From positions 1-33,391 of the forward strand of contig NZ_JBBMFF010000257.1 in NCBI RefSeq assembly GCF_040096185.1: DNA of 33,391 nt, in the 5' to 3' direction. Below, piece after piece: positions 1 to 7,832 of this stretch. The DNA is from JAZOXB01 sp040096185 (GTDB lineage Bacteria; Bacillota; Clostridia; Oscillospirales; Oscillospiraceae). Position 1 is the first letter of the stretch. Each line of letters starts with the position of its first letter. The notes below the pieces were generated by a model that did not search any database, had not been told where the DNA came from, and worked only from the letters and a program-made list of their open reading frames with translations. The translations under genes and the position numbers were made by a program.

Positions 1-473
1 AATGAGTGGAAATTCGGGATGAAATGCCACATCGGTGTGGATGCTGGCAGCGGGCTGGTTCATACCATGACGGTCACGGCGGCAAATACGCATGACATCA
101 CGCAGGCAGCCGCGTTGATTCGCGAAGACGATGAAGTGGTATATGGGGATGCCGGGTATCTGGGAATCCAAAAGCGTCCCGAAATAGCCTGTGACGAGCA
201 TTTATCCAGCATAGATTACCGCATGAACAGCCGTCCCGGAAAGCTGCCTCATGTATCTGACAATGCAATTGATTGGGAACGGTATATTGAGAACCGCAAA
301 TCCTCGGTGCGCTGTAAGGTGGAGCATGCGTTTCGAATTGTTAAATGCCAGTTCGGTTATAAAAAACGGTGTATTGCGGCTTGAAGAAAAACGAGAATCG
401 CCTGTATGCAATGTTCGCCTGCGCCAATCTATACGCCCTTGCGATCGCCGGGCGAAAACTCTCCACGACCTGA
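1..473 (+). pseudogene. IS5-family transposase, 3' part, frameshifted
   Basis: The gene enters from the left edge in an open frame (residues N-E-W-K-F-G before the first Met) and reads as the C-terminal half of an IS5-type DDE transposase: G-V-D-A-G-S-G, then a D-A-G-Y-L-G motif carrying a catalytic Asp, then the V-E-H-A-F-R-I-V-K-C-Q-F-G-Y block with the last catalytic Glu. Right after Q-F-G-Y the frame hits a run of six A (361-366) and stops at 384. In another frame the expected C-terminal tail continues (K-T-V-Y-C-G-L-K-K, then N-R-L-Y-A-M-F-A-C-A-N-L-Y) to a stop at 471-473. One A lost or two gained in the homopolymer would explain this. The element is either dead or carries a sequencing error here. 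Confidence 0.85.
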
Positions 474-897
474 TATAGGGGCAGTCTGCCCTTTTTCGGG
501 AAATAGAGCAGAAAAGGAACGCTGTAGTGGCTATTTTGCGCCGGAATCGCCTTAACTAAGCCCCAAAGCGGCTAATAGCCCGAATAGGGACAGAAATAAC
601 CCGATTTATTCAGAGATTCCTTAGGGATTGATGCACGCTTTGCTTTGGAACTGTATTTTTATGCAGTCGGATGAGAGGGCCTCTGTGAATTACTATGCCG
701 TTGGATTGTTGCGCAATGAAATTGCATTGATGTCCGGTAAGTGCGGCAAGTAGCGTGATACAGCTTGAACACTGCCTTCGGAGAGGGAATGGAATGCCTT
801 GCAGCTGATGAACGCACTTGTAAAAGTGCTTCAAATTTCGGGCTGTGGTTGCCTTTCGCAAGCCTGTCATTGGACGCACATTGGCATGTCTGTAATA
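474..897. other. Non-coding stretch: IS5 right-end remnant and intergenic DNA
   Basis: No convincing gene on either strand. The first part up to about 624 probably belongs to the IS5 element; the motif TTCAGAGATTCCTTAG near 609-624 could be its right inverted repeat, but the left end is outside the window so this cannot be confirmed. The rest holds only short open stretches without ribosome binding sites and a small hairpin (GCACTT-GTAA-AAGTGC, about 815-830). Confidence 0.4.
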
Positions 898-915
898 AAA
901 TATTGACGAATATTT
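898..915. promoter_or_regulatory. Operator-like palindrome 1
   Basis: AAATATT-GACG-AATATTT is a perfect 7-bp inverted repeat with a 4-base centre, just upstream of the -35 box at 926. Its core, ATATTGACGAATAT, recurs with one base changed at 956-969 just downstream of the -10 box. A pair of near-identical palindromes bracketing one promoter suggests a dimeric repressor, possibly looping. The binding protein is not known. Confidence 0.6.
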
Positions 916-925
916 GCGAAATGTG

Positions 926-954
926 TTGACAGAACACGCGACGTTATATATACT
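926..954 (+). promoter_or_regulatory. Strong sigma-A-type promoter for the gene cluster
   Basis: TTGACA at 926-931, a 17-bp spacer and TATACT at 949-954 match the vegetative consensus almost perfectly. Transcription would start near 961 and give a leader of roughly 370 bases that crosses the broken HTH gene before the first intact gene at 1336. It is the best promoter seen ahead of the cluster, so it probably drives at least the genes before the IS110 insertion. Confidence 0.75.
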
Positions 955-970
955 CATATTGATGAATATG
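955..970. promoter_or_regulatory. Operator-like palindrome 2
   Basis: CATATT-GATG-AATATG is a perfect 6-bp inverted repeat that starts one base after the -10 box and covers the expected transcription start. It shares the core ATATTGAYGAATAT with the palindrome at 898-915; the centres are 56 bp apart. Binding here would block transcription initiation. Confidence 0.6.
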
Positions 971-997
971 CAGCACTTTTGGCGCTTGCTTTAAGAG

Positions 998-1027
998 GGA
1001 TTACCTATAGGCGCGTTTGGGTAATCC
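998..1027 (+). promoter_or_regulatory. Leader hairpin
   Basis: GGATTACC (998-1005) and GGTAATCC (1020-1027) form a perfect 8-bp stem in the transcript leader. No T-run follows, so it is not an ordinary terminator. It may stabilise the 5' end or be a leftover of a mobile element; its role is unknown. Confidence 0.4.
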
Positions 1028-1059
1028 GGTGAGTTGAACTTCTTACAAAAGGATGTCAT

Positions 1060-1319
1060 GTGAAGGATAGTCCAACAAAGCGTGTAGCTCATGTGACTCC
1101 CACGTTGCCGAGCAGACAGACTTTACTGCAAAGTTGAATATCAGCCGCCAGCAGGTTGTTGCAATAGAAACCGAGAAGCGGAAAATGTCATGGAGCATCT
1201 TTCTCTCGCTGATTCTGATTTTCGGCCTTGACGCGGAAACGTTGTTAATGATGAAAACTTTTGAAATATATACACCGGAGTTGTTGACACTTTTGGGCAG
1301 TGACAAGCAATCCGAGTAA
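1060..1319 (+). pseudogene. Broken XRE-type HTH regulator
   Basis: A GTG at 1060 has a good ribosome binding site (AAAAGGA, 6 bases upstream) and starts a frame reading K-R-V-A-H-V, which stops at 1137. A second frame from about 1113 to 1319 reads T-D-F-T-A-K-L-N-I-S-R-Q-Q-V-V-A-I-E-T, a typical helix 2-turn-helix 3 of XRE-family regulators, then a hydrophobic segment and a C-terminal tail, but has no start codon of its own before the TTG at 1134. Joined near the CAGACAGAC tandem repeat (1113-1121) the two give one HTH with normal spacing. It is therefore probably a disrupted, or phase-variable, regulator of the cluster. The family call rests on the pattern only. Confidence 0.5.
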
Positions 1320-1335
1320 AAGGAAGGAACAAGCA

Positions 1336-2055
1336 ATGAAAAGGTGCTCTCTTTGCAACGCGGTTTACGATGATTCGTATGGTACATGTCCCACCTGTGG
1401 TGTCCGCTTAAACAGCCTTACAGAGGCAGCGGAACATCTTGCAAATTCAAACGTGACGGTACACAGCGCTTCTTTGAATAACGGAAGTCGCCAAAATGCG
1501 CAAGCCTCCTCGATACAGTTTTATGAAAGAAGCGGGTCGACGCACATTTTTAACGGTGCGCTTGCGGAAGTCAGTACACAACAGTATTACCAGTCGAAAT
1601 CTACCAAATTGATTCGGGCAGTGTTTTCCGGTGAGCCTTACCAGCTCAGCCATACATCATATATAACCATCTTGCGAATTGAGGAGCATGCGTTGCGCAG
1701 ATATCCCGAGCAAGCACAGGATATTGTTCTTTTTGGCGGCGTACAAAATGTTTTTGCGCCGGGCGATGATTTAACAATCCGCGCAAAGAGAAAAGGAAAC
1801 CGTTATGTTGCCAAGCGAATTTTCAGCCATTCCATCGACAGAAATATTCGAATTGAGGGCAATATTCCGGCAGGTTTGATTCGGTTTCTATTCCTGATTC
1901 TCGCAGCAGCGATCATTTGGGCGATACACGGGATCGTCAGCATTGACTATCTTGCGGCAGGGCAAGGAATTCTGCGCTTTTTTACCTCGCTGATCCCGAC
2001 TGCCCTGACCATTTGGTTTCTTTGGATTCTGATTAAATCGTTTTTCAAAAAATAG
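1336..2055 (+). CDS. Zinc-ribbon membrane protein, function unknown
   Basis: The 239-residue protein starts with a zinc ribbon (C-S-L-C near residue 4 and C-P-T-C-G near residue 20). A low-complexity Asn/Ser linker follows, then a compact beta-rich segment (about 90-175) rich in short hydrophobic strands that could be an OB-like fold, and two membrane helices near residues 180-200 and 215-236 ending in a basic tail. The start at 1336 is chosen because AGGAAGG lies 8 bases upstream; a longer in-frame reading has no such site. It is the first intact gene of the cluster. Similar zinc ribbons begin the FHA protein (11342) and the LRR protein (20928), suggesting a shared theme. I do not recognise a named family; a cytoplasmic-facing membrane anchor or adaptor is a guess. 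Confidence 0.8.
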   Translation: MKRCSLCNAVYDDSYGTCPTCGVRLNSLTEAAEHLANSNVTVHSASLNNGSRQNAQASSIQFYERSGSTHIFNGALAEVSTQQYYQSKSTKLIRAVFSGEPYQLSHTSYITILRIEEHALRRYPEQAQDIVLFGGVQNVFAPGDDLTIRAKRKGNRYVAKRIFSHSIDRNIRIEGNIPAGLIRFLFLILAAAIIWAIHGIVSIDYLAAGQGILRFFTSLIPTALTIWFLWILIKSFFKK

Positions 2056-2085
2056 TCCGAATTTTTATTGGGCAGGGGTGATATT

Positions 2086-4575
2086 ATGCCGAATCGAATC
2101 ATTCATGGGCTGAACGATGTTGCCGCAAGTGCGGAAGCTATTCAAAGCTTTTATACAAAACAGTATTTGCGTCAGGAGAAATACATCCCCTCGGATTATC
2201 TCTGGAAACAGTTGCCGGAGTCAATAGGCATTAACAAATACTACCGCGTCTGCGGTTACGCTCTGAACAACACTCGAGAAAACGATTACTCAAATATAAC
2301 ATCACTTGCCGCGCAAATTGTAACCGCCCTGTCTAAAGTTCGAACCGCAATGGCATATACGCTTTACTATGAGACCGGAAGTCTTAATGTTTATTGTGGG
2401 ACTAATTACAGGCACTCGCAAATCATAGCGGATGCCCTTACGGGTGATTCGCTAAACGCTTCTCTCGAAAATATTTGGATTCACCCGGAAAAGCTCACAA
2501 AAGTCCAACAGCATAATGCCATTTTGGTAGGGACAACAAAACCGGAATGCGGGGCAATCGACCGCCTTATCAGCAGCTTGTGCATTGACGGCAATTATAT
2601 TATCAACTTTCTCTGCATTCCCTGCTCCGATGATGAAGTCATCGATGCACGAAAGCAGCTGTATCGGCTGCATGAGCTGCTCGAACCTGTTTCAACCTAT
2701 GAGTGGACGTATGGTGCAGGACGTCAGCGGAGGCATACCACGACGAACGCAGATGTTGCAGATGCAATTCGGGCAATCGATGCAGCACAAGAATGCTTGG
2801 AAAGAAACGCTTGGAAAGTGTTGATCCACATCGGCGCAAGCACGGTATCCGACATGCAACAGGTTACTGCATCTCTTGCGGCGATGCTTGGCTCGGCGAT
2901 TCCGTTCCCCTGCAACAGAGCGATTATTTTACGCTCTGCATGGAGGTACCCTGCGGTGTTTCTCGGGGATATCAATTTCGGCGGTTTGTACAGCCATTCG
3001 CTCATGAATGTTGTAGATGACGAAACACTGCGCTCCTTAATTGCGTTGCCGATGCAATCGCACGGTGAAAGCTATCAGGTGTTGCATATCGGCGAAGCCG
3101 CGCGTGGGGAACGCATATGGAATACAACGCCCCCGAGAGTAACACAGCAGGATAGAGCCTGCTTCCTCGGGGTGCTGGAAAACAAACGGGAATATTCATA
3201 CGCACTGGATGATCTTCGACAGCACGCTTTTGTGACAGGCGCAACTCGCTCCGGCAAAACGACAAGCGTTCAGAAAATTCTGTATGATGCACACAGGCAC
3301 GGCATTCCGTTCATTGTCCTCGAGGCGGCAAAAAAAGAGTATTGGGAACTGAAAAATGCAATCGGGATGGAGAAAGCTCGGGTCTATTCTGCCGGTGCGG
3401 ATGCATTGCCTTTGCGTGTCAATCCGTTTGTGCCGGAATTGGGCACAAGACTTTCCTTTCACATTCAAAGTTTGGTTGACGTGTTCCTTTCTGCATTCGA
3501 CAATGACGACCCAATTCCGGAAATATTAACGCTCCTGATATATAAATGCTACGAAGTTCACGGCTGGAACCCGGAACAATACATAGACGGGAGCGAAGAA
3601 CTGACCTATCCGACGCTCGGAGATATGCTCACAAATGTGAACGACGTGGTTCGTCACATCGGGTACGATGCCGAAATAGAGCGTCGGATGGCAGCGGTCA
3701 TCCGTGCAAGAATTGAGCCTTTGGTTCTGAACTATGGTTCTGTACTGAATACGAACGAAACACTTTCCGTAGAAGACCTGTTTCAAACCTCTGCTGTCAT
3801 TGAACTTGATGATTTTTCGGAAAAGGAGCGGCCTTTTATTGCCAGCCTGATGGCTTTGAAGATTCGGGAACACGCACAGCAGTGCAGCCAGTCGCCCCGC
3901 TTGGAACGTTTGGTGATTGTGGAAGAAGCACATACGATTATGCCAAACCCGGAATTACCCAGTGCTTCACGAAATGCGGCGCGATGCGCCGGATACTTTT
4001 CGAATATGCTGGCAGAGATCAGTGCCTATGGAACAGGAATCGTAGTTGTCGAACAGCGTCCGGCACTGATTGCCCCCGGAGCAATTGCCAACACGGGAAT
4101 TAAGGTCATTCATACACTCCAGCAAGGTGCAGACATAGATACGGTTCTGCAAGGACTTGCACTTGCGCAGAACGCAAATACCATCATTTCTCGTTTGAGG
4201 ATCGGGCAGGCTGCCGTGTCGTTTCCTCAAGCAAAACAGATTTGTATTGTCAACGTTCGCAAAAACGATGCAACAAACAACCGTGCACATTTGGGCTGCA
4301 TCTTTTGCAACGACCCAATGCACTGTGCCTCGCATTATCAAATACCCCCGTATGCCATGAACACAATCCGTACAAGAGGCGTCAGTGCATCCGTGCTCCG
4401 AGATTGCGTCACCGCAATCGCCAGCTACAACGGTCTTGACGGCGGTGAGTTGTCGGTAGAAGAAAAAATGTGCATTGCAGGGCGACTCTGCAAGGAATTG
4501 TTCGGTGGAGAGAAAAATCCGCTACAGCTTCGGCGAACCTTATATGGGCTGTATCGGACATATGCGAACCGGTAA
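2086..4575 (+). CDS. VirB4/HerA-type ATPase
   Basis: 829 residues. A long N-terminal region (1-370) without a recognised motif precedes a RecA-like motor with a Walker A of G-A-T-R-S-G-K-T-T-S at residues 385-394 and a Walker B of L-V-I-V-E-E-A-H at 609-616, the layout of the VirB4/TraC and HerA families (hexameric DNA or protein pumps). After the motor comes a Gln-rich segment with V-E-Q-R-P, then a C-terminal C-I-F-C...M-H-C cluster that may bind metal. The ATG at 2086 follows AGGGGTGA. The gene lies 30 bases after the previous stop. No relaxase, coupling protein or pilus genes accompany it, so a conjugation role is unlikely; a motor for protein or DNA handling within this cluster fits better but is inferred. 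Confidence 0.85.
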   Translation: MPNRIIHGLNDVAASAEAIQSFYTKQYLRQEKYIPSDYLWKQLPESIGINKYYRVCGYALNNTRENDYSNITSLAAQIVTALSKVRTAMAYTLYYETGSLNVYCGTNYRHSQIIADALTGDSLNASLENIWIHPEKLTKVQQHNAILVGTTKPECGAIDRLISSLCIDGNYIINFLCIPCSDDEVIDARKQLYRLHELLEPVSTYEWTYGAGRQRRHTTTNADVADAIRAIDAAQECLERNAWKVLIHIGASTVSDMQQVTASLAAMLGSAIPFPCNRAIILRSAWRYPAVFLGDINFGGLYSHSLMNVVDDETLRSLIALPMQSHGESYQVLHIGEAARGERIWNTTPPRVTQQDRACFLGVLENKREYSYALDDLRQHAFVTGATRSGKTTSVQKILYDAHRHGIPFIVLEAAKKEYWELKNAIGMEKARVYSAGADALPLRVNPFVPELGTRLSFHIQSLVDVFLSAFDNDDPIPEILTLLIYKCYEVHGWNPEQYIDGSEELTYPTLGDMLTNVNDVVRHIGYDAEIERRMAAVIRARIEPLVLNYGSVLNTNETLSVEDLFQTSAVIELDDFSEKERPFIASLMALKIREHAQQCSQSPRLERLVIVEEAHTIMPNPELPSASRNAARCAGYFSNMLAEISAYGTGIVVVEQRPALIAPGAIANTGIKVIHTLQQGADIDTVLQGLALAQNANTIISRLRIGQAAVSFPQAKQICIVNVRKNDATNNRAHLGCIFCNDPMHCASHYQIPPYAMNTIRTRGVSASVLRDCVTAIASYNGLDGGELSVEEKMCIAGRLCKELFGGEKNPLQLRRTLYGLYRTYANR

Positions 4576-4597
4576 AATCAAAAAGGAGTGATTTCAA

Positions 4598-5683
4598 GTG
4601 AGCTCGGATTTCGGAAAAACAGCAAAAGACTCGATTTCGAATGTTGAAAGCGCAGACGCCCATGCTCGGTCTTTTGATGCTCCACCGGTCACCGATGTCA
4701 GAGAGCAACGTTCCGCAGCAACAGATATTCCCGCAGAATCAGCTACTCAGGAAGCTTTGAAGGAAAAGCTCGATCGGGTTCTTGACGAAAAAGAGTATGT
4801 GCATTGGGAGAACCCCGAGGCAAAAGCACGAAACCGTGAGATGATTTGCGACTATGATGCAAAGAAACGTGCGGTGGACAAAGCGACGCTCATGACACAG
4901 CGGGATACGCTTGTAAAATACAGCGATTACTTCGATCAAGCGGCGATTGAGAGAATCAGAGCCGAGATCGGAAGTGGCAAAGTCGAAATCTACAACGAAC
5001 CCTACTTCGTTGAAAAATGGGCGCCGGCTGAAAAGGAATATAGAATTACGGGATTGAGAGAAATGCAGGACGGAAAAATCTGTATCCGTGACTGCGAAAA
5101 TGCCGACACAATGATTCATACATCCTCGCATGAGAGTATGCATGATTTGTCCTTTCAGGCGAAAAAAACAGAATCTGAGCATACTTACGGTGCGGACAAG
5201 ACTCCGCTCGCAGTTTCCCGAGAAAAGCTGCAAAGCGGCATCCACCAAATCGAAACTGTTCGATGCACTGCGGCAGACGGTGCGGAGGCTGTCAGCAGCA
5301 AGGAATGGAATCGCTACCTAAATGAAGGCGCAACGGAAATGTACACCATTGAGGCGATGCTTGACCGTGGAGAACCCCCCAGATTCGATTCCTATACGCA
5401 GGAGGTTTGCTGGGCACTGCAGCTTCGCGAAAAAGTTGGAGCCGATACAATGGCAGGGGCTTATTTCGGAGGGGATGTTTCCCGCCTTGAGTATGCGGTA
5501 AACTCCATGAGCGGTGCCGAATCCGCATGGTCTGATCTAAACGATAGGATCAATGCATGGCATAAAAGTGTAACACCGCTCTGCCCCGAGGGGGATCGGA
5601 CGATCAAGGCAGAAGTCGATGCAATCCTCGACAACATGTCAGGCAATAATGCGCGCAGCAGAAAGCGGGTGCTCAAAAAATGA
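4598..5683 (+). CDS. Zincin-type metallopeptidase, candidate effector or processing protease
   Basis: 361 residues with a GTG start 9 bases after AAGGAG (4583-4588). The first 60 residues look disordered. H-E-S-M-H at residues 178-182 matches the zinc-binding HExxH, and L-N-E-G-A-T-E at 241-247 matches the glutamate-bearing motif that supplies the third ligand in gluzincin-type peptidases; the spacing of about 60 residues is normal. No signal peptide or membrane segment is seen, so it acts in the cytoplasm or leaves by another route. It ends overlapping the next start (ATGA). Substrates are unknown: it could process the peptide at 20568, cut a host protein, or be an effector handled by the neighbouring ATPase. 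The zincin call is from motifs only. Confidence 0.7.
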   Translation: MSSDFGKTAKDSISNVESADAHARSFDAPPVTDVREQRSAATDIPAESATQEALKEKLDRVLDEKEYVHWENPEAKARNREMICDYDAKKRAVDKATLMTQRDTLVKYSDYFDQAAIERIRAEIGSGKVEIYNEPYFVEKWAPAEKEYRITGLREMQDGKICIRDCENADTMIHTSSHESMHDLSFQAKKTESEHTYGADKTPLAVSREKLQSGIHQIETVRCTAADGAEAVSSKEWNRYLNEGATEMYTIEAMLDRGEPPRFDSYTQEVCWALQLREKVGADTMAGAYFGGDVSRLEYAVNSMSGAESAWSDLNDRINAWHKSVTPLCPEGDRTIKAEVDAILDNMSGNNARSRKRVLKK

Positions 5684-6168
5684 AAACGGTATATGATTGG
5701 TTCTGTGAGTATGCGCAAGGTGTGCTGATGGGCCGAGATCAAAGCTGCAAGGAAAACGTCACTGCCGGAATTCGAGCATTCCTTACGGAAATGGATATGC
5801 TGGAGGAGTCAGACCCGGATGGAAAGGTCAGTCGACGTGAATTGCTTCGCTTTAAAATGATGCCTGCGGATACATTTGCGGCGTTTTTTGAGCATTACGA
5901 AGAACGGTCGAAAATTCTACAAGTCCGCAGCGAATGCGCACTTTTGGCGATGGAGCGTATTCAAAACGGGGTTCTGTTAAGCAAGGACGCCAAAATCACC
6001 AAACTTTCGTCGTTTTTTGAACTGGCCGCAGGGCTAGTGAAGGATTCCCGCTATGCGTCGTGGATCGACGAAATGCTTGCATCGATTCAAAAAGATCTTG
6101 CTTTTGCTGCGGGTCAATCGAACGAGCTTAGTGATGACATGGCGGAATGGCTTGGGCAAAAGGGTTGA
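5680..6168 (+). CDS. Small helical protein, function unknown
   Basis: 162 residues, mostly predicted helix, acidic, without signal peptide, membrane segment or known motif. It starts on the ATGA that ends the metallopeptidase, so the two are translationally coupled and probably work together; an immunity protein, inhibitor or chaperone for the peptidase is one possibility, without direct evidence. It is the last gene before the IS110 insertion. Confidence 0.75.
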   Translation: MKTVYDWFCEYAQGVLMGRDQSCKENVTAGIRAFLTEMDMLEESDPDGKVSRRELLRFKMMPADTFAAFFEHYEERSKILQVRSECALLAMERIQNGVLLSKDAKITKLSSFFELAAGLVKDSRYASWIDEMLASIQKDLAFAAGQSNELSDDMAEWLGQKG

Positions 6169-6231
6169 AATGAGGAAGAAAGGTTGAAACATTATAATTT
6201 GAGTACCATTCCCAAAAAGGCGCACAAATCC

Positions 6232-6255
6232 AAGCCCCTCAAAAAACGGGCTTTT
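6232..6255 (+). terminator. Possible weak terminator
   Basis: AAGCCC (6232-6237) pairs with GGGCTT (6248-6253) over a 10-base loop, followed by only TTC. It lies after the small helical gene and before the IS110 transposase, and could end the first half of the cluster. The short stem and T-run make it weak. Confidence 0.3.
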
Positions 6256-6280
6256 CAAAGAGGCGAGGAGGGTGTATAAT

Positions 6281-7522
6281 TCAAGTGGCGCTGGGCGTCA
6301 CGAGATAGCCTTGCCTTTGTAAGATGAAGATGGCCTCCTCCACAGAAACTGCTCTATGCTCTGGCGGAGTGTTGCAGCACCGATACAATTCGGCGTTATA
6401 GGGTTCATTCTTCTTGAGAATGTTGTAGATGGCAGTCAGCAGCATCCTTGCAATGGCAACGATGGCTTTTTTGTGACCCCGGCGCTTTTTAAGACCTAAG
6501 TAGCGGTTACGGACTTCCGGGAACCGCTTTGCCCGAATGGCACAAAGTGCGCACTGAACAAGCAACGGCTTGATATAGGCTCCAGCCCGGCTGATTCTGG
6601 TGGTTTTCTTCTTCCCGGCACTCTCGTTGTTCTGCGGCGTAAGACCAGCCCAGGAGCACAAATGCTTCGAGGTGGGAAACACGGACATATCCACTCCGAT
6701 TTCAGAGATAATGCCAATCGCGGCGAAGGACTGGATACCCGGCACCGTCATAACAAGATTTAGTTGAGGGAGATACTTTTCAGCAGTTGTCAGAATCAGC
6801 GACTCCAGATTAGCCTTGCACAGTTCAAGGCTGTCCATGTGGGAACGGATGATGCGGAGCTTTTCAACCTGTTCAGCACACATCTCTCCGTCTACAGCAG
6901 CAAGCACCTGTTCATTGGTTGCTTTCATACCCTTTGTGCGGAAGCCGGAAACATCCGTAATTTTCTCTGTTGGATTTTCCAGAATCCTGGTTGTGATTGC
7001 GGAAGCGGCTTCGCCGAACACATCCGAGAACACATCGTCCAGTTTGAAATTGGAAACGGTAAGGCAATTTTGCGCCCGATTTTTCTCACCGGTTGTGAAG
7101 TTGGTGAGTTTCCAGCGATAGCGTACCAACTCCCGAAGTCGGCGGATATCCGCCGGAGGGATAAAGCTGCCGGAAACAAGGTTGTGCTTGAAGATGTCGG
7201 CGATCCACTTTGCGTCTCGTTTGTCTGTTTTCTTGCCCCGAATGGCTTTCACATATTTGGGGTGAGCCAAAACAATATTGCAGGTGTGCTCCAGAACGTT
7301 GTAAATCGGAATCCAATACTTCCCAGTGGATTCCATACACACATCTTTGCAGTTATTTTCTGCTAACCAAGCGGCACACCGACGCAGATCTCCAGTAAAA
7401 GTAGAAAAACGCCTGCTCTTGTAGGTTGTTACGCCGTGGTCATTGGTAGAAGCAATACAGGCAACAACAAAGGATTTGTGGACATCCATTCCGCAACAGA
7501 TGGGGTAAACGATTTTAAGCAT
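6281..7522 (-). CDS. IS110-family transposase
   Basis: 413 residues, full length for the family. The N-terminal RuvC-like DEDD domain is recognised by C-G-M-D-V-H-K-S, C-M-E-S-T-G-K-Y-W and T-D-K-R-D-A-K-W; the C-terminal part has V-P-G-I-Q-S-F-A-A and S-W-A-G-L-T-P-Q-N-N-E-S-A-G-K, which holds the conserved serine region. The enzyme recombines DNA guided by an RNA from the element's own non-coding end (known for the family). The start at 7522 is preceded by GAGGGG; a longer TTG start is less likely. No frameshift is seen, so the element may be active. Confidence 0.95.
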   Translation of the reverse strand: MLKIVYPICCGMDVHKSFVVACIASTNDHGVTTYKSRRFSTFTGDLRRCAAWLAENNCKDVCMESTGKYWIPIYNVLEHTCNIVLAHPKYVKAIRGKKTDKRDAKWIADIFKHNLVSGSFIPPADIRRLRELVRYRWKLTNFTTGEKNRAQNCLTVSNFKLDDVFSDVFGEAASAITTRILENPTEKITDVSGFRTKGMKATNEQVLAAVDGEMCAEQVEKLRIIRSHMDSLELCKANLESLILTTAEKYLPQLNLVMTVPGIQSFAAIGIISEIGVDMSVFPTSKHLCSWAGLTPQNNESAGKKKTTRISRAGAYIKPLLVQCALCAIRAKRFPEVRNRYLGLKKRRGHKKAIVAIARMLLTAIYNILKKNEPYNAELYRCCNTPPEHRAVSVEEAIFILQRQGYLVTPSAT

Positions 7523-7530
7523 AACACATC

Positions 7531-7552
7531 CCCTCAAAATAATATTTGAGGG
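7531..7552 (-). promoter_or_regulatory. Hairpin that may hide the transposase ribosome binding site
   Basis: CCCTCAAA and TTTGAGGG form a perfect 8-bp stem with a 6-base loop. Read on the minus strand the second arm contains the GAGGG of the transposase ribosome binding site, so folding would restrain translation, a common way for insertion sequences to limit transposition. Confidence 0.5.
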
Positions 7553-7740
7553 AGCAGGCAGGGACTGGACGCTCGCTGAAAGATTGAAGTAGTTCGTCTC
7601 TCCAAAGATAAGGTTACAGGGTGCTAAGTCCTACTCATTGGTGCTTGAAAGAGCGTCCGGCACACATAATTATTCAGTCCAGCGCAAGGCTGAGCCTATT
7701 CACCTCCACGTGCTCTGTAGTGTGCCTGCTTCCTCAAGCA
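7553..7740 (-). ncRNA. Candidate bridge RNA region of the IS110 element
   Basis: The non-coding part upstream of the transposase has nested long-range pairings: AGCAGGCA (7553-7560) with TGCCTGCT (7723-7730), and GGACGCTC (7567-7574) with GAGCGTCC (7651-7658). IS110 elements encode a bridge RNA in this position whose loops pair with target and donor DNA. I cannot define the RNA ends or the guide loops by eye. Confidence 0.45.
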
Positions 7741-7832
7741 TATTCTAACAAATTACGACTTGCTGCGATAGAGGCTTTGTGTTTCATCCCCTTTGGTGCC
7801 TTGGAGCGCAGCGGAAAGGAATGGTCATAAAT

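Larger units (their letters stand above)
6281..7740 (-). mobile_element. IS110-family insertion sequence inside the gene cluster
   Basis: The element holds a complete IS110-type transposase on the minus strand and about 200 bases of structured non-coding DNA upstream of it, the normal layout for the IS110 group. Exact ends are not visible: such elements usually make no target duplication and lack long inverted repeats. It sits between two genes of a plus-strand cluster and is transcribed against it. The boundaries given are approximate. Confidence 0.7.
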
